A stretch of 64,000 nucleotides of DNA from Amaranthus tricolor (GCF_026212465.1 NC_080050.1:29298070-29362069), one strand, 5' to 3'. Counted from the stretch's first letter, positions 24,101-37,942 are shown. Notes: generated by a model from the letters alone, not told the origin. Numbers and translations are program-made.

Positions 24101-27100
24101 TTTGATCAATTTGTTTTTTCTTTAAAAAGTTTCCAGTTCTGGACTTTCTTTGACTGCTTTCTCCATAGAACCCCTTCTCACAAGGAAAATCAATGTTTTC
24201 TACTTTGTCTAGTTTCGTTCTCATAGTCAAATATTGATTTGTTCTTTCCTTTGCTTCCCTTTTTTCTTTAATTGTTGAGCTTAGAAGAGGAGAACGTAAG
24301 CCTAAAATTACTTAGATAACGTGAGTGAAAAATGACATAAAGTATTAGCCTTTTGCAAGAACATGTGACAATAGATAGAAATGAATGAAGGTTGTGGATG
24401 ATCAATATAATTGATTTTTCTAGTTGTAGGTTTATTGAAGGATCATAATAGAAAGATGAAAGTAGCACAAATGTGAATATATGGGTGGATGAGTGGGCAT
24501 ATCTTGAGGGACTGCATTCGAAACGAAAATATAAGAAAACAAGTTTAGGATTTTGGTGGAGCCTATTTTCGCTCAAAAAGCAAGCCAAAATAATATATTG
24601 GGATTGAAGCTTCCTCTCTACTACATAGGTTCAAATTGCTATTAAATATCATTGCCAAAAGCTGGAAACTTTGTTTATTCTGCTGAAAGTTTTTCATCAA
24701 TACGGGTATTTTCCATATCAAAATGAAAAAGGCTAAAAGCAGAAAATAAGCCTCCTCAAATCCGTGCCTGTAGTATAGAGTATTTAGTTTGTATGAGCAT
24801 TCTACTACAAGTGTTTAAGGATATTTACTAGAAAATTAAGATAAAAGTAGTTGAGATTGAGAAGAGGTTTTCTGGACAAGGCAGGAAGTTAATTACACGA
24901 AGTTGGAAGAATTAAAGACAGTGCTATTGCTTTAAGCCTACAAGTAGAGGAAAGGAGAAAGCAACATCACATGATTTAGTAGTTCATTTTACTTTGTTTA
25001 GTTTTCTTTCATTAAGAGTGAAAAGCAACTCAAAGAACTTGATATATATCAGTACTTTTTTTTTTGCTTTAATCCTAGAATAGAGTTGCACATCATAATT
25101 GAGAGTCCAGTTCATAGCATGTTTCTTATTCCTATTTTGTGCTCCTATTCTAAAGTCTTTATCTTCTGCAGGCGGATGAAAATTTGAGAATGATAAGATC
25201 ATCATTGCCAGAGGCAATCGAAGCATGCATTGATGCTGCAGGTTATGAATTTGATGTTTCACGTCAACGAACGTTGTTGAGAGCTGCAAGCTATGGTCAA
25301 GCCTTTTGTTGGTGAGATTGATAAATCTTTAGGGTATACGCTTCTGTACGTAAAATGATGTGGGCTTATGTTTTTGCGTGAAAATTCTAATATGTCTTTG
25401 TGAACAAGGTTCTAAATATGGATCCCTCGAAAATATTTGAGTAACGCAAAGTAGTGGTATGATTTTATCGATATTTCCCTTTTTTTAAATGGAGTTTGTT
25501 GCCTAGAATATTCTATCCAAGTTCTATGTTAACTTTTTTTTTTTGGGGGGGTGGGGCATCAAAAGTAAGCTCAGACTTGTTAAGTGTCACTCCTTGATAA
25601 AAATTTGGATGTTGTGGATCTCATGCCTATATTCTTTAACCTTCAATATTAGGACTTTTGATGTCATGGATTGAACATAAGAGGGCAGTACGGTGCACCG
25701 AGCATCCCTCACACTGCACAATGAGGATTTTGGGAAGTATCTTAGTTTTAAAAAGCTTGTCTGCACGATGGGTTAGGCAAGGTGATTTTTCAAGGCAACT
25801 GCTTTATAGCGTCTAGCCCCTTTTGGTCATAGTGTCAAAAGGAGCCATTTGATGTGGCCATGTGGTTACCTGTCAAATATGTTTTTTCTTTATTTTTTTC
25901 ATTTCTTTTTATAATTTTTTTGTTTTATTTGAGTTCTTAATTGCTTTTTCCCTGGTTTTGGAGGATCCTTAAACCCAAAGACTAGTGCCTTGACCCTTAG
26001 CACCTTTTAAAACCTTAGTTTTGAAAAGCGCCAGCACCTAAGTGCTGAGGTCGGGAAAAATCGGTTCTCTTAGTATAGGCTTAACATGATATTTTTCACT
26101 TCTGGTTTTTATAAACCTACTTATTAATACGCTATAGTCTGATTAGACAGCAAAGGGTTGTCTTATTTAAAGGAAAAAAAGGGCTTCTTTTCAAAGAGAG
26201 ATATAAAAGGTAAAATAAGGATCTTTTTTGGAGTCCTTAAAGTCAGCAGACTTTAATCTGAGATCCTTCCCCACCATTAGTTCGCTTTGTTTTTTGTTTT
26301 TCTTTTTGATTTCTTCTATCTTCTTCTATGTTGTTTTTTTCTTCTAGATTCTTTATCTATCTTCTTTTCTTCCTTTGGCTTCTTCAATTTTCTGGTTGTC
26401 CCTTTGTTCAAGTTTTTTCTTCTTTTTATGTTCCTTCTATTTGATTTTACATTTACCCCTCTCAGTCGTTTTTTTTTCTATTAATTTTCCTATGTTTTTT
26501 CTTTCAATTTTCCTTTTCTTCGATGCTTCAATCTTCCATTTTCTTATTTCTTGTTTATTATAACAATTAGCAAAAGAACGACATGACATAATGTCTTAGA
26601 TCCCAGGTTTAGGGACCCTCTTGTACCATTTTGCATCATATTAGTGGGTTAGTGCAACAAATATTTTAAATCTTTTATGCAACAATAATATGTATCTCAT
26701 TGTTCTAAGTATCAAATATGCTATAAAATTGTTTTATAATCTTTAGAATGAAAACTTATGTCTCACCTTTCGAAACTCGTGCTTTTGCCTTGCCCCTTGT
26801 GCTAAGACTTGAACACTTATGAGGCTCAGTCCTCCTCGTGCCTTTTAAAACTAAGGTCTTGCCATAGTGTTGTAATGCAGGCAAATCTTACCCTACAGTT
26901 CAGCTAGAGGTTGCTTCTAGATTTCGAACTTGTGAGCATTTAGTCACGGAGCAACACCTAGAGCAGCTTCATGGATTGAGCATGTGCCATGAAATATATG
27001 TTTTGCTTATTTTCCCACTTATATTTGGTTTAAACAAGATTTTCTATACTTGTGTGGTGTCTCGAATTATTTTTCGCGTCTCCAATGACAATTTAAAATT

Positions 27101-30100
27101 AGTCTATAATAAATTTGTCATCATTTTGGTCACTTGCTCCTCTAAGTGTCATCTTTGCTCTATATGGCTTGTTATAAATTATAATTTATTCAAGCTTATG
27201 TTATTTGAACTCATTATAACTGTGAATTGACTTAGGCAACCACCTTAAAATATTTGTTCTTGAAATAAGTAAATACTATCCACACTAAACATAGCCTAAA
27301 TATATTCAAGAGAAAATGATATTTGCGGAGTATGTGTGTGTGTGTATGTTTTTGGGGGGGGGGGGGGGGGGGGGGGTTATTGATTTGTTCTCATGTAGCC
27401 TTGTAGTTTGAAACAATAGCAATTCGTAGATTGGGATAGCCTGTACTGAGCTGGAAAAGTGTCTCTCTGATTTTCTTCTTTACGCTGTGAAAAATAACTG
27501 AATGCATATGATAGTAGGTTCATCTTTCTCTGTAGTGAATGTGAATCGTTGTACCTTTGAATCCTTTGGCATGTTTCCTATTCAAGTGTTTTGTGTTATT
27601 CTTTGGCTCTACATTTAAGGTTGTAGATCATTACTTGAGAAAGAAAAAAACCAGATTTAAATGCAAAGGTCGGTGCTGTTGGTTTTGATAAATGCTTAAT
27701 GGAAAAATGATTATACCTTAGCCCCCCACAAAAAAAGATTAAAGAAAAGAAAGAAGGTTGCTATTAAAATTTATGAATTGTTAAAGAATGTCACTGGTTT
27801 TAGGAAAATTGTAAAATTGTGTCATGAATTAACATTTCTTTTAGTGCTTTTACCTTTTATCCTTCCTTGAGAACACCTCTCTACAACATTCTCTTTATTT
27901 TGTTTATATTGGGGATAATAATTGTTCAGATTTTCCAAACGAACTTAATCAAAAAATCGCTAATGCATATAGATCTGATGTCTGTCAGCATAGAATGTTC
28001 GGACATGTGGTGTGCTAGTAAGCAGCTGTGTCAAGGAATGCATCTTTGGGACAGTTAGAATGTACATACAAGAGAAATTGGTAGAGACTTTTGTTGCAGT
28101 TTAATTGGATTGGATTACATCAAGAAAGAAAGGGGAGGCTGTTGATTTAACTCTAGAGCTGACCAAAGACCACATTGACTCGAGTGCTAATGTAAGTGTT
28201 AACCAAGCTTCTTAGTTTGAAATCCACAAGGGTTTATCTGATTGAGGGTAAATTGTTGATATTTCTTACTAAGAATACAAAATGGCACCTATTTCTTCAA
28301 AATGCACCTTTCTAAAATAGAAGGAACTCAAATTTGGTGTTGCTGCCAAGCATAGACATAGAGGAAAGAAATATTGATAAACAAATCATGCTAAACAGTA
28401 AGAGGAAGGATTCACTGGCAGCGATTCTTCTCCTTCCTTTCACAAAGAGGAGGATAAAGGATCCTGGACATTGTTTATGCTTTTTGTCGTTTGTAAGTTA
28501 GAAATTTAGTTTTTGGTAGGAACACAATTCAAAATTATGAGAGAGAAAGTGGTTCATACTTGTCATTTGTCAAAGAAAGAAATGGGGACAGTTTAAAAGG
28601 AAGAAATCAATTTGTGAAATGGGGCTAACATAAAGTGGCAACGTAATAAACTACTTTCAAGCAATCAGACTAGGGCAAGCCTCACTGAATCCAAGGTTTG
28701 ATAATATAGTGCCAAAAGAAGGCCGTATCACCGTATCACGACCGTATCGTAAAGGTTTTTAAGTTTATCACGACTGAAATATAGGCCCACTGTGGAAATC
28801 ATCCGCATTAACTGTGAAATCTGGTTTGCGACCATTGCCTCGACTGTGATGAAACCGTAGTTTTGCACCAGATGTCTAGATATGCTTAACGAACGAAATA
28901 ACCATGACTAAAAGCATTATATCGAATAATCTGCAAGGAATATCAGACAGATTTAACACGGGACCACATGGATCTCATTTGAAGTAGAAGTGAGACTAAT
29001 TGTGCCTTTCGGAGATACAAACTTTTAAGTTTCTTAATTCTTGCATACTAAAAACTAGGCCTAAGTCATCAGCAATATCATCTATCTTCCCTGACATGTT
29101 TTCTAGTTGCTATGTGGTTTTTTTGGTTCTAATTTACTTATGGTGACTGTGATTACTATGATCTTTGGTGGTTGATACTGCTGGACGATCATTGTTTTTA
29201 CATGTGATGCTTAAAGCATGTGTTGTGCTGTTATGAGTGACCGGTTTGGTAAATGAAGTATATACTTATTTTTCTAAATGTGTTTCTTGGTAATGATATC
29301 AATTTGGCTTTGACAGCAATGTTCCTCGTGATCGTTTCCAAGAGATGTGTAAAACATTGCGTGTAATAAATGCTGTTCGTAGCCCTGAGATTGGGATCCC
29401 TCTTAGTATACAACAGTACAGGGTAATATTTTTCTCTTAAGTTACCTGTTGATGGCCCTTCTATCATTGAATTCAGGTATGACTGACCTCTTGTATGTGC
29501 TTTCCTCTGCAGGAGCTAACAGCACCGGTTTTGATTTCTCGTTTGATTAATGCCCGTCATCACCTTTTGGCCCTAAGATTATCTGAGTACCTTGGCTTGA
29601 ACCAGGTAAATTCATTTTAGAAAATCTATGGTTGTTGCATGAATGGAAACCATTATCAGTAGCTACATAAACTGAAGCACGCTCTTGAATTTTGTTTGAT
29701 AATGCTGCGAGTTTTTCATAGATGTGCCACATCAATTTTTGACATCTGTAAAGATTATATTCTTTGATTTTTACCATTAGTGAAGATAACCAAAAGTCAT
29801 TTTTTTTGAGATGTTCTTGTGGGTTAATTCAACACATAAAACTTGCTTCTCATCTTGATGTCTTTCTTAGGAGCTTGTCATAATGCATTGGGCATGTACC
29901 AAGATAACAAGTTCGTTAGCAATGTCTGATACAGCTCTCCTCAGTCTTTTACTTGACAAGGTTGATTTACTATCAGCTTCTTGTTTTTATAATCACCTTC
30001 TTGTGCATCATGTAACCGGGATTTTTATATTTCAGTTGAAATTATGTAAAGGCATAGACTATGCTAGAGTTGCTGAGCATGCTGATAAAAGTGGCAGAAG

Positions 30101-33100
30101 AAAGTTGGCTGCTGCTCTGGTTGAGCATGAACCTTGTCCATCCAAACAGGTTTTTGCTATTCAAATGTTATTATAATTTTGTCTTTGTGAAATTATATCT
30201 TAATTTACCCAATGTGGCTTCAGGTTCCACTGCTATTAAGCATTGGAGAGGAAGACTCAGCTTTGACAAAAGCCACGGATAGTGGGGATACTGATCTTGT
30301 GTATTTTGTCTTGTTCCATATTTGGCACAAGGTAACTCTTGGGAAGTTGCAAGTGCAGCACTATCTGACAGAATCCTTTTTTTTTTTTAATTTTTTATTT
30401 TGGTTGAAGTGTGTAATAAGATGGGCTATTTTTCTTGCCTTCGGCACAGAGGCCAGCATTGGACTTCTTTGGGACGATTCAAGCCAAACCATTAGCTAGG
30501 GATTTATTCATGGTTTACTCTAGGTATCTCTAACAATTCGATTATATCCTTTGTGTTTTATTCTTCTGTTTTATCATCTTTTCCAAGTAACTTTATGACT
30601 ATAATTTTGTAAGTGCTCTGTATCACTGTATGACTTTTCAGTGTTTTGCAGGTGTCATGATCATGAATTCTTAAAGGACTTCTATTTATCAGCCGGACAG
30701 CTGCAGGTAGTTTGAGTTTTTGAACATGAATTTTCTAGTATCTTTCATGTTATTTTCACCTTTTTCAGGCTGTGGCCAGCATATAAGTTTTATAAATGAG
30801 AAATAATGGAAACTTGAAAGAGTAGAATCAGTAGATGAGATTTTTTTATCAAGCCTCATAAAATTTCTACATTTTATGATTGGTTTTAATACCGTACCTG
30901 TCATTATGTTCATTTTCATTGGGTCGAAGATTCATCTGCTTTGTGACTATCTGATTCCAACTGTCTTATATTATATGGCTCATCAATATGCCGACTGCGC
31001 TCCACTATGAAGTAGCTGTAGCAGTGTCGTACCGGGATGCCTGATTAGTGTCAATTGGAAACTTTGTCTTTAACACTAGGGTGAGGGTACATTTCCTATT
31101 ACCCCTTATCCCAACAAGGCAGATGCTCTAAGATTGTCTATTATCGCTAGCTTTTTGTAAACTATATCCGAGAAAAATCGTTTAACATAGTCCTTGAAAT
31201 ACTAAGGTTTTTGCTCTTAAATGGAATCAAAGCAGTGGATCCTCTCTTCCCCTCACCAACCCTCCTCCTTTGAACCAGAAAAGAAGAAATAAATAGAAAT
31301 TGTCAATTTGTATTGATTGAAGATTACTAAATTACAGAGTAAGCTTTCATATTTACTATTTAGCACTATCCGACATAATCTTATGTTTTGAAAAATTGAC
31401 CATATGAGTACTTTTTGTCTCAACAAGTTTAGTTGGTGAATTCAAAGGGTTTAATGCCCTAGTAATGATGAGTATCTACTGTACTTTACGCTTGAGAGAC
31501 TAACTACTATCGCATTGCTCAATAGAAAATTACAGTTTCTTCCACTCAACTTGTACCTTCTAATCCAACCGTGATTTGGTGGTAAACATGAGAAATGTTT
31601 GGAACTTTATATTGTGTTATAGATCAAACGGGAGAGTTCATCACATATAACTAGTCTATTAGGTATTTAGGTGAGTGAATACATTTGATCCACGTTAATA
31701 TCCTACACAATCAATGTGTGATAATTCCCATCACTTGTAATAGGCTCAAATCCATTACATACAACTCCCATAAGGCCCAACGAGAATGTTGCTCACAACT
31801 ATGCTGGTCACGACTGTCTTAACCTAGACCACTAATCCGAGTCGGCTTTGGATCAAACAGAGTAGGTATTTTTGCATATTTTCACTTAACAAATTTTGTG
31901 GTGTTTGGTCTCTTTTACAATGCACTGTGCTCAATGCCATTTATGTTGTACTACTAGCTTACAAATTCTGACAGTATTTATGTATCATTCCGCTTCATTT
32001 ATTTACTTCCAATATATATTTGCTTTGTAGGAAGTTGCATTTCTTTTATGGACGGAATCCTGGGAATTAAGCAAGAATCCTATGGCTAGCAAGGGGACAC
32101 CACTTCATGGGCCACGTGTAAAACTTATTGAGAAGGCTCGGGATCTTTTTTCTGAAACAAAAGAACACATCTTTGAATCAAAAGCTGCGGAAGAGCATGC
32201 AAAACTGTTGAGGTATATCTGGGTAGAATCTATTAATCTATTTGTGTATGTGTCATTGTTTTTTCTTCGTGTGGGGCTTCCTAGGCTTAGAGGCTGAAAG
32301 GAATTAGTTACAAAAATGTCCTATCCTACTGTAGTTTGTTTAAAGGATGGGGACCAAAAGAGGATCCAAGGGCCAGAGTGAAATGTTTTTTTATGCATAT
32401 ATGTTGGTGTGGATTGTGTAAAGGACTATCAGAATTTGTCAGAATTAAAGGACTGACGGTTGTGAGGGCAACATAAATGTATTTAGTAAGTATTTGTGTG
32501 GGCTGGTCTGTCATGTTTGTAGCTGCTCTGATTTTGGAACTTTTTGCTTTATGCGTAACTTGTTATAATATATGGGGAAATAAGGGTAGCCTACCAAACA
32601 GAAAAATTGTTCAATGTTAAGTGATTTTCCTTAATACTTGGGTTGCCCCCATTGGAGAGACAGTTGTAATCAGCTATTGCTTTCATTATTATTTTGAATC
32701 TTTTTGAATCAAATCTAAATGATTGATAGCTCCAGGTGAATGCATGAACATTTTTTTTAGCTTAATAGCTCTTCTGTGGATGCATTTATTGAAGTTTTTC
32801 CAGTTTCCTGTTGTAATAGAATTCAACATGAGCTAGAGGTGTCCACCAAGCAAGCAATTTTTGTAGATTCAAGCATTAGTGACACCATCCGGACGTGCAT
32901 TGTACTCGGAAATCATCGAGCAGCTATGAAGGTGAAAACAGAATTCAAGGTATGTAGCTGTATAATTTGCATCTTATTTTTGCTAATTGCCAGGCTATAT
33001 CTTTGTTCAATATCCCTCTGTTTGACCAAAAAGTCTTTTGTTTTGGCACCTTGTATCAGGTTTCTGAGAAAAGATGGTACTGGCTTAAAGTTTTTGCATT

Positions 33101-35557
33101 AGCTACCATTAGAGACTGGGATGCGCTGGAGAAGTTCTCAAAGGAGAAGAAACCACCAATTGGTAATCTTTTTAGCTTTGAAATTCCAATAATTATGTGA
33201 AAAATTCAATTCTGGAACATTGAATTATTGGAGAGCAATGATTGTCATGTGATCCTCTTTGATGTTTTTCCCCTAGTTTAAAAGGCTTCTTGATCCATTG
33301 CTTGAAATATGGAGGTCAAAGGAAATGCTTATTTATGATAAATAGTTTACATAAATCAACAACATTCATTACCCTAATGCCATTAAATATTAGAGATGTA
33401 TGCAAGCTTACCCTATTAGAGATAAAAAAAAGAGGTTACTCATAAATAATTATTCTAAATAGTGATGAGGTGGAGATCCCTTTTTTGGTTAAGGGTGGAT
33501 GATGGTTGAAACAACCGTGTTTTTAGCCTCCTATAATAATGGGTTAATTAATATTAAGTTTAGTTTAAGCTCTTTTAAGATTCAGTATTATAATGGATTG
33601 GAGAACATTGTCTTGCATTATTGCACTATTAGAATTAGAATGCTCAGTCTCAGCCTAGTACAATTATGATGGAATGGTTGATTGGTCAATCAGTGAAGTC
33701 TTTGTAATTATTATTATAAACTTCAAGGAATAATCCGAGTTGTGCAGCAAAAGTATGGATTATAGTTCTTTTTGCTTTTAGGGAATAAGTGAGTTGAAAT
33801 AGAGTAAAATTCTAATTGACATCTTTTTGTTTAATGAATTTATTACTTAGGACTGTTATATTTTGGGTTGTAATTATACTTTCTTCACAAATTCTTGTGA
33901 GAGACCATCTCTTTGAGCGACATCTCTAATTGGGTCGGCTCATTACATTTTTTTTAAAATATTATAAGTAGGCATTAAGAATAATGTAAGTAGACATTTA
34001 AAATATTGAAAGTAGGCATTAAGGATACGGTAAGTAAGCATTAAGAATAATGTAAGTAAAAGAATATGGTAAGTAGACATTAATCTTTAATGGCCTGGGC
34101 TTGAAATATGTCTCTCAAAGAGACAGTCTCTCAAGATACTAGCTGTTCTTTCTTTATGTTTTCTTTGGGATTATGTTTGTATTCGTTACTTTTCAAAACA
34201 ACTCTAGTATTATGTTTTTCACTTCACTTAAGTTAAGCCTTTCTCCTAAACGGGCTTAGACCTTAAGTTGTATTAGGACTCTATAATTAAATTGATTTAA
34301 GTTTGGCCGGTGTTAATGGTACTCTATACATGATTGATGCTGGTTGTTTTAGAGCCAACAATGCGACCCTTATGTGTTTTTTCAGTATCACTATTATTGA
34401 GGTTGTGCTCAATTTTTTCATACAAATAAGTGTGTTGGGCCCACTGTATGATATTTTCTGCTTTAGTCTAAGCCAACAGGGATTTGTTATTGGACACCTT
34501 TCCTAAAGGTCTCATACTAATTTGGAGTTGGATCACTCATATGTTTATCAACTCTTTCTTATTATTCTCATGTGGGACTTCAGATGTATACTAACGTGTT
34601 TTGGTTTGAGAGATGGCCTTTGGTTGAAACACGGAATCATGTTTAGTTAATGTGTAGGTGCCTTCTTTTTATGTTCTCTGGTAATATGTTTCTCGCATCT
34701 TTTTCCTTCTTATTTTATAAAAAATTTAAACCTTTTTTTGTTCTCTTTGTTCATGGCAGAAGGATATCCATTTAATTGTCCTAGCTGTGTTTCTTAAAAT
34801 ATCGTTCTAAGAGAATTTTGTATGCCCTACTCTATTCAGTTGTATATGCTTTATCTTTGGATTTTTCTCAACAGTGGCTTATCTTCAATTTAATGAATTA
34901 TAAAATGTACTCCCTCTTATGTGTCCCATTACTGTTCATTAATCTATAATATGGATATGATAAAATTATAGTGTTCTTGATTTGTATTTTATTCATTATC
35001 TATCTATAAGTTAAAATATAGTCAAGTGGATCTAGTTTGATTCGTCTCGGTGTTTATTTTATTAACATTCATGGAGACAATTGTATCCTAGTTCTCGAAT
35101 TTCTTAGAGGATTGATTTTAGCTTGGTTTGTGCTTGCTTCCTTTTAGGATATAAACCCTTCGTTGAAGCTTGCATCGATGCAGAAGAAAAAGGTGAAGCG
35201 TTGAAATATATCCCCAAACTTACTGATCTTGGAGAAAGAGCTGAGGTAAACTGAACTATTTTTTAATTTTTTTTGTTTTTTATGCAGTTGTTCAATGTGA
35301 CTTCTTTGTAGACACTTGAACAAATACTTTTTTATATTGAGTAATCTGAATTTGGTGTCTTTCCTTACAATGGATTTTGATTGCCATTACGTGTTTTACA
35401 GGCATATGCTCGAATAGGAATGGCGAAAGAAGCTGCAGATGCTGCTTCTCAGGCGAAAGATAGCGAGCTGCTTGGTCGGTTGAGATTGAGTTTCACCCAA
35501 AGTACTGCAGCTACATCAATTTTTGACACTATTCGTGAGAGGTTGGGTGTTTCATAA
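21193..35557 (+). CDS. VPS16: VPS16 / VACUOLELESS1, HOPS-CORVET tethering subunit
   Basis: This is a complete gene with 15 exons: 21193-21984, 23282-23572, 25172-25311, 29317-29422, 29513-29605, 29871-29960, 30036-30149, 30224-30331, 30450-30523, 30652-30706, 32031-32212, 32820-32949, 33060-33162, 35148-35245 and 35402-35557. All have GT/AG borders and consistent phase, giving 843 residues against about 858 in Arabidopsis VCL1. The N-terminal part (about 1-410) is the Vps16_N beta-propeller, starting WQLLYNRYYRKPEIY. The C-terminal part (about 500-830) is the Vps16_C helical solenoid, with HEFLKDFYLSAGQ, GPRVKLIEKARDLFSETKEH and AYARIGMAKEAAD. VPS16 is a core subunit that holds VPS33 in the HOPS and CORVET complexes, which tether membranes for fusion with the vacuole and late endosome; the plant gene is essential for vacuole formation. 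Intron 3 (25312-29316) is 4 kb and repeat-laden. No broken codon was found. Confidence 0.96.
22205..22385 (+). repeat. SINE-like dispersed repeat, copy B
   Basis: In VPS16 intron 1. It contains GGGTCCGATATATGCAGCG, TTACCCTTG, TTGTTTCCAATTAAACC, TGGTAAACATCATACAT, CATTTTACTATAGTCCATTA and AACCAAACAACTATAAA, in the same order as the copy at 5525-5702. The head (GATATATGCAGCGTTACCC) resembles an antisense plant SINE body. Confidence 0.5.
25676..26965 (-). repeat. Split Au-like SINE with a nested insertion
   Basis: In VPS16 intron 3. Sequence at 25676-25735 (GGGCAGTACGGTGCACCGAG) resembles the reverse of the 3' end of plant Au-type SINEs. Sequence at 26880-26965 (GCAAATCTTACCC, AGAGGTTGCTTCTAGATTTC, GAACTTGTGAGCATTTAGTC) resembles the reverse of their 5' pol III promoter part. 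The 1.1 kb between them is bounded by CTTAGTTTTAAAAAGC (about 25742) and its near inverse CCTTTTAAAACTAAG (about 26842), so a MITE-like element may have split the SINE. The judgement rests on remembered family features. Confidence 0.4.
27354..27376 (+). repeat. Poly-G run of 23
   Basis: An uninterrupted run of 23 G, preceded by a short GT repeat (27332-27345), in VPS16 intron 3. It is unusual in AT-rich plant introns; it could form a quadruplex in DNA or pre-mRNA, and its length is prone to assembly error. Confidence 0.95.
28695..28865 (+). repeat. Dispersed repeat family R2, copy 1
   Basis: Contains GGCCGTATCACCGTATCACG, then CGTAAAGGTTTTTAAGTTTATC, split as CGTAAAGGTTTTT plus AAGTTTATC, then GCCTCGACTGTGA. 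It matches 45766-45915 in the same orientation, and partly 58940-59165 in reverse. It is in VPS16 intron 3. No coding potential. Confidence 0.5.
33893..34138. mobile_element. MITE with GAGAGAC-type inverted ends
   Basis: The left end reads TTGTGAGAGACCATCTCTTT followed by GAGCGACAT. The inverse of the right end reads CTTGAGAGACTGTCTCTTT followed by GAGAGACAT, so the arms pair over about 30 bp. The 190-bp interior is made of repeated AAGTAGGCATTAAGAATAAT-type units. It lies in the VPS16 intron between 33163 and 35147. A target duplication was not resolved. Confidence 0.65.
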
Positions 35558-36439
35558 GGGATCTTGTTTCTTTGTATTTATTTCATCGAGAGAGATGGTC
35601 TTTTGCTTTCATTTCTCTTTCGGTATCTTTATTCGTGTGCATAGATAAAGGGTTGCATATATTCCTGAGTGTAAATTTTCATCATAAGATGTTGCAGTCT
35701 GGCTTTTGCTTCTGCCATTTTGTAAAAAAGTGTTGAGCCTTATTATGTGCTACAATGCTCGCATGAAAAGCAGCCGTTCCATGAGTCGACAGGGATGGCT
35801 ACTGGTCTGATTTGATTGTGAGCCAGTTAATGTTTTGGGACAAGCTCACAATAAACACTATTTGGATTAGTTTTAGTTTTTGTTGGTTTGATTACTGTAA
35901 TTTGATTAAATCATTTTTTGTATTCTGTTTGGGTCCATTGTGAACAGTTCCTTCAAAAATTTAATCAATAAAAATACAAACAATATGCATTTTACAATTT
36001 TACATGGTAGTTGATGTTGCATGATCCAAGTTGGATACGTTTGGAGAACTTTGAATTAATTAAGCTTTAATTTAATAAAAAATCAAAAAATAAACTAACC
36101 TAGAAATAATTTGCAAAGATAGATGTATTTTCATTTAGGTTTTGCTCATTGTTACTAACATTGATTATAAAAGAAAAACTGGTCAAAAAGTTAAGTATAT
36201 CTTGTTTGACGTTAATAATTGCGAACAAGGTTTTGTTAACATCAGATTTTGTATCCATATTACGTTTTACATAGTGAAAAATCTAATCTTAAAGTCGGAT
36301 AAAATCAAATTCTATTAGAAAATCGGATCAATGTCTGATCATCGGGTCTATTATGAATTCAAATAGACTCGAGTCACTTCCATACTTCCATCAAATATCA
36401 ACCTTACTAAAACTGCAACTACCAAAACATCCTTAAAAA
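35558..36439. other. VPS16 3' flank and intergenic sequence
   Basis: AT-rich sequence with the VPS16 3' UTR in its first part. No further gene, repeat or clear polyadenylation signal was singled out. Confidence 0.4.
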
Positions 36440-36961
36440 ATGGACCTTTGACAATCCATCACCGACCAAACGGACGTTTCCCTCCTACGGACAGTCAATT
36501 GTCCTCCATTAAAGCAAAGAATTCGAACTTGGTACTATCTCCGGCTTCGCTCCATATAGTACTGAGTTTGATAGCATCCGGATGGACCGGATCATCCGGG
36601 TCAACCCGGGATCAGACAATCAAATTTCTCAAGTCTAAGTCATCGGATGATCTCAATAAGCTTTCATCAGAGCTTGTTTCAGTTGTATTCGCCGTTGGAT
36701 CCGCCATTGGTGGACCCAAGTTGAGTTTTGCAAATGGGGTTTGGGTGGATCAAACATTACCCCTTAAACCCACTTTCAAACAGGTTGTTGATAATGTCTA
36801 TAAAGCTACTTCTAATCAAGTTGATTTTCTCAATAAAGTAAGTCTTCTTTTTCGTTTATAATTTTGGTCTATTTTTTGATTGCTCTTTTGATTTAATTTT
36901 GTATTTTTTGATAAAAAGTACTTGTTTTTAGTTCAATTATTGAAGATGTTATCTGGGGTTC

Positions 36962-37424
36962 TAGTTTAGTTTTAAGGGTGTTTGTTTTTATGTTTTTCAA
37001 AAAATAGTTTTTGCACGGAAAACGCAAATGTTAGTGCTAGAACCAAACAACCCTTGTGTGAAGGTAATGGTTCAATGATTCAAGCCAATGCACACCATGT
37101 TGAGTGGCAGAGAAAAAATTGATAAATGTTATATAAGGGCCCTGTGCAAATTCAAAATTTTGTGATATTTTTCTAACTACTTTGTATCTAAAACACTTAA
37201 CATATACCTTATAATTAATGTTGAGATCCCCAATTTTTTCGGAGCTGTATGTGATCGAACATGTTTAGAATGTCCCTTGACAATGTTTTAAGGGGTGTTT
37301 GTTTTTAAGTTTTTTAGAAAATTGTTTTTGCATGGAAAATGCAAATGTTAGTGCAAGAGCCAAATTACCCTTGTGTAAGGTGATGGTTCAATGACTCAAG
37401 GCAATGCACACTATGTTTGTGAGC
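36962..37424 (+). repeat. Local duplication in serpin-pseudogene intron
   Basis: About 130 bp at 36962-37096 recurs at about 37286-37415. Shared blocks are GGTGTTTGTTTTTA, GTTTTTGCA followed by GGAAAA.GCAAATGTTAGTGC, and GATGGTTCAATGACTCAAG-type sequence. The copies are separated by about 190 bp and have moderate divergence. Confidence 0.75.
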
Positions 37425-37942
37425 AATGATGGGGTGCATGTGGGTGAGTGCAATGAAGTTAGGTTTTCGAGGAAGCAATAAAGGAGGATCTTTGATATGC
37501 CATGGTAATGGAGCAATAAGAACAAGATGTGAGTACATGAAGGATGCCTTGAACAAGGCAAGAAGAGGCGAGAAGGTGCATATTGGGTATGCCTGGAACG
37601 AGGCATGAAGAACTTGGAAGGTGCACATTGGGTACTAGTAAGTAGTGATAGTTCTAACTCTTGTTGTCTTGGATTTTTATGAACTATCCTAAGACCAATG
37701 TCAAATTTTCTATAATTGAAATAAACTATGATTGATGGAGAGAATATTTCGATGAGACGGTATTGTGATAGGAGTAGCCTTGTAGTTAAGTGATAAGATG
37801 GTATTGTGTATATGAGTAGCCTTGTAGTTAAGTTTAAGAATAATGTGACAACTAGTTCCAAAATTGGTATTTGGGTTGTAAAGGTCTCGGTACAAATACA
37901 ATACGGAGCACTTGATCGGTTTGTTTATGTTCATTTCATCAT

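Noticed and set aside
26287..26563. Phe/Leu-rich frames in VPS16 intron 3
   Set aside because: Low-complexity T-rich sequence; no splice link or domain.
34911..35000. A Stowaway-type MITE starting GTACTCCCTCTTATGTGTCC
   Set aside because: Only one end was found and no inverted partner.
37365..37861. Minus-strand frames of up to 157 codons in the serpin pseudogene intron
   Set aside because: No recognisable motif, and they overlap a local duplication; probably chance frames.
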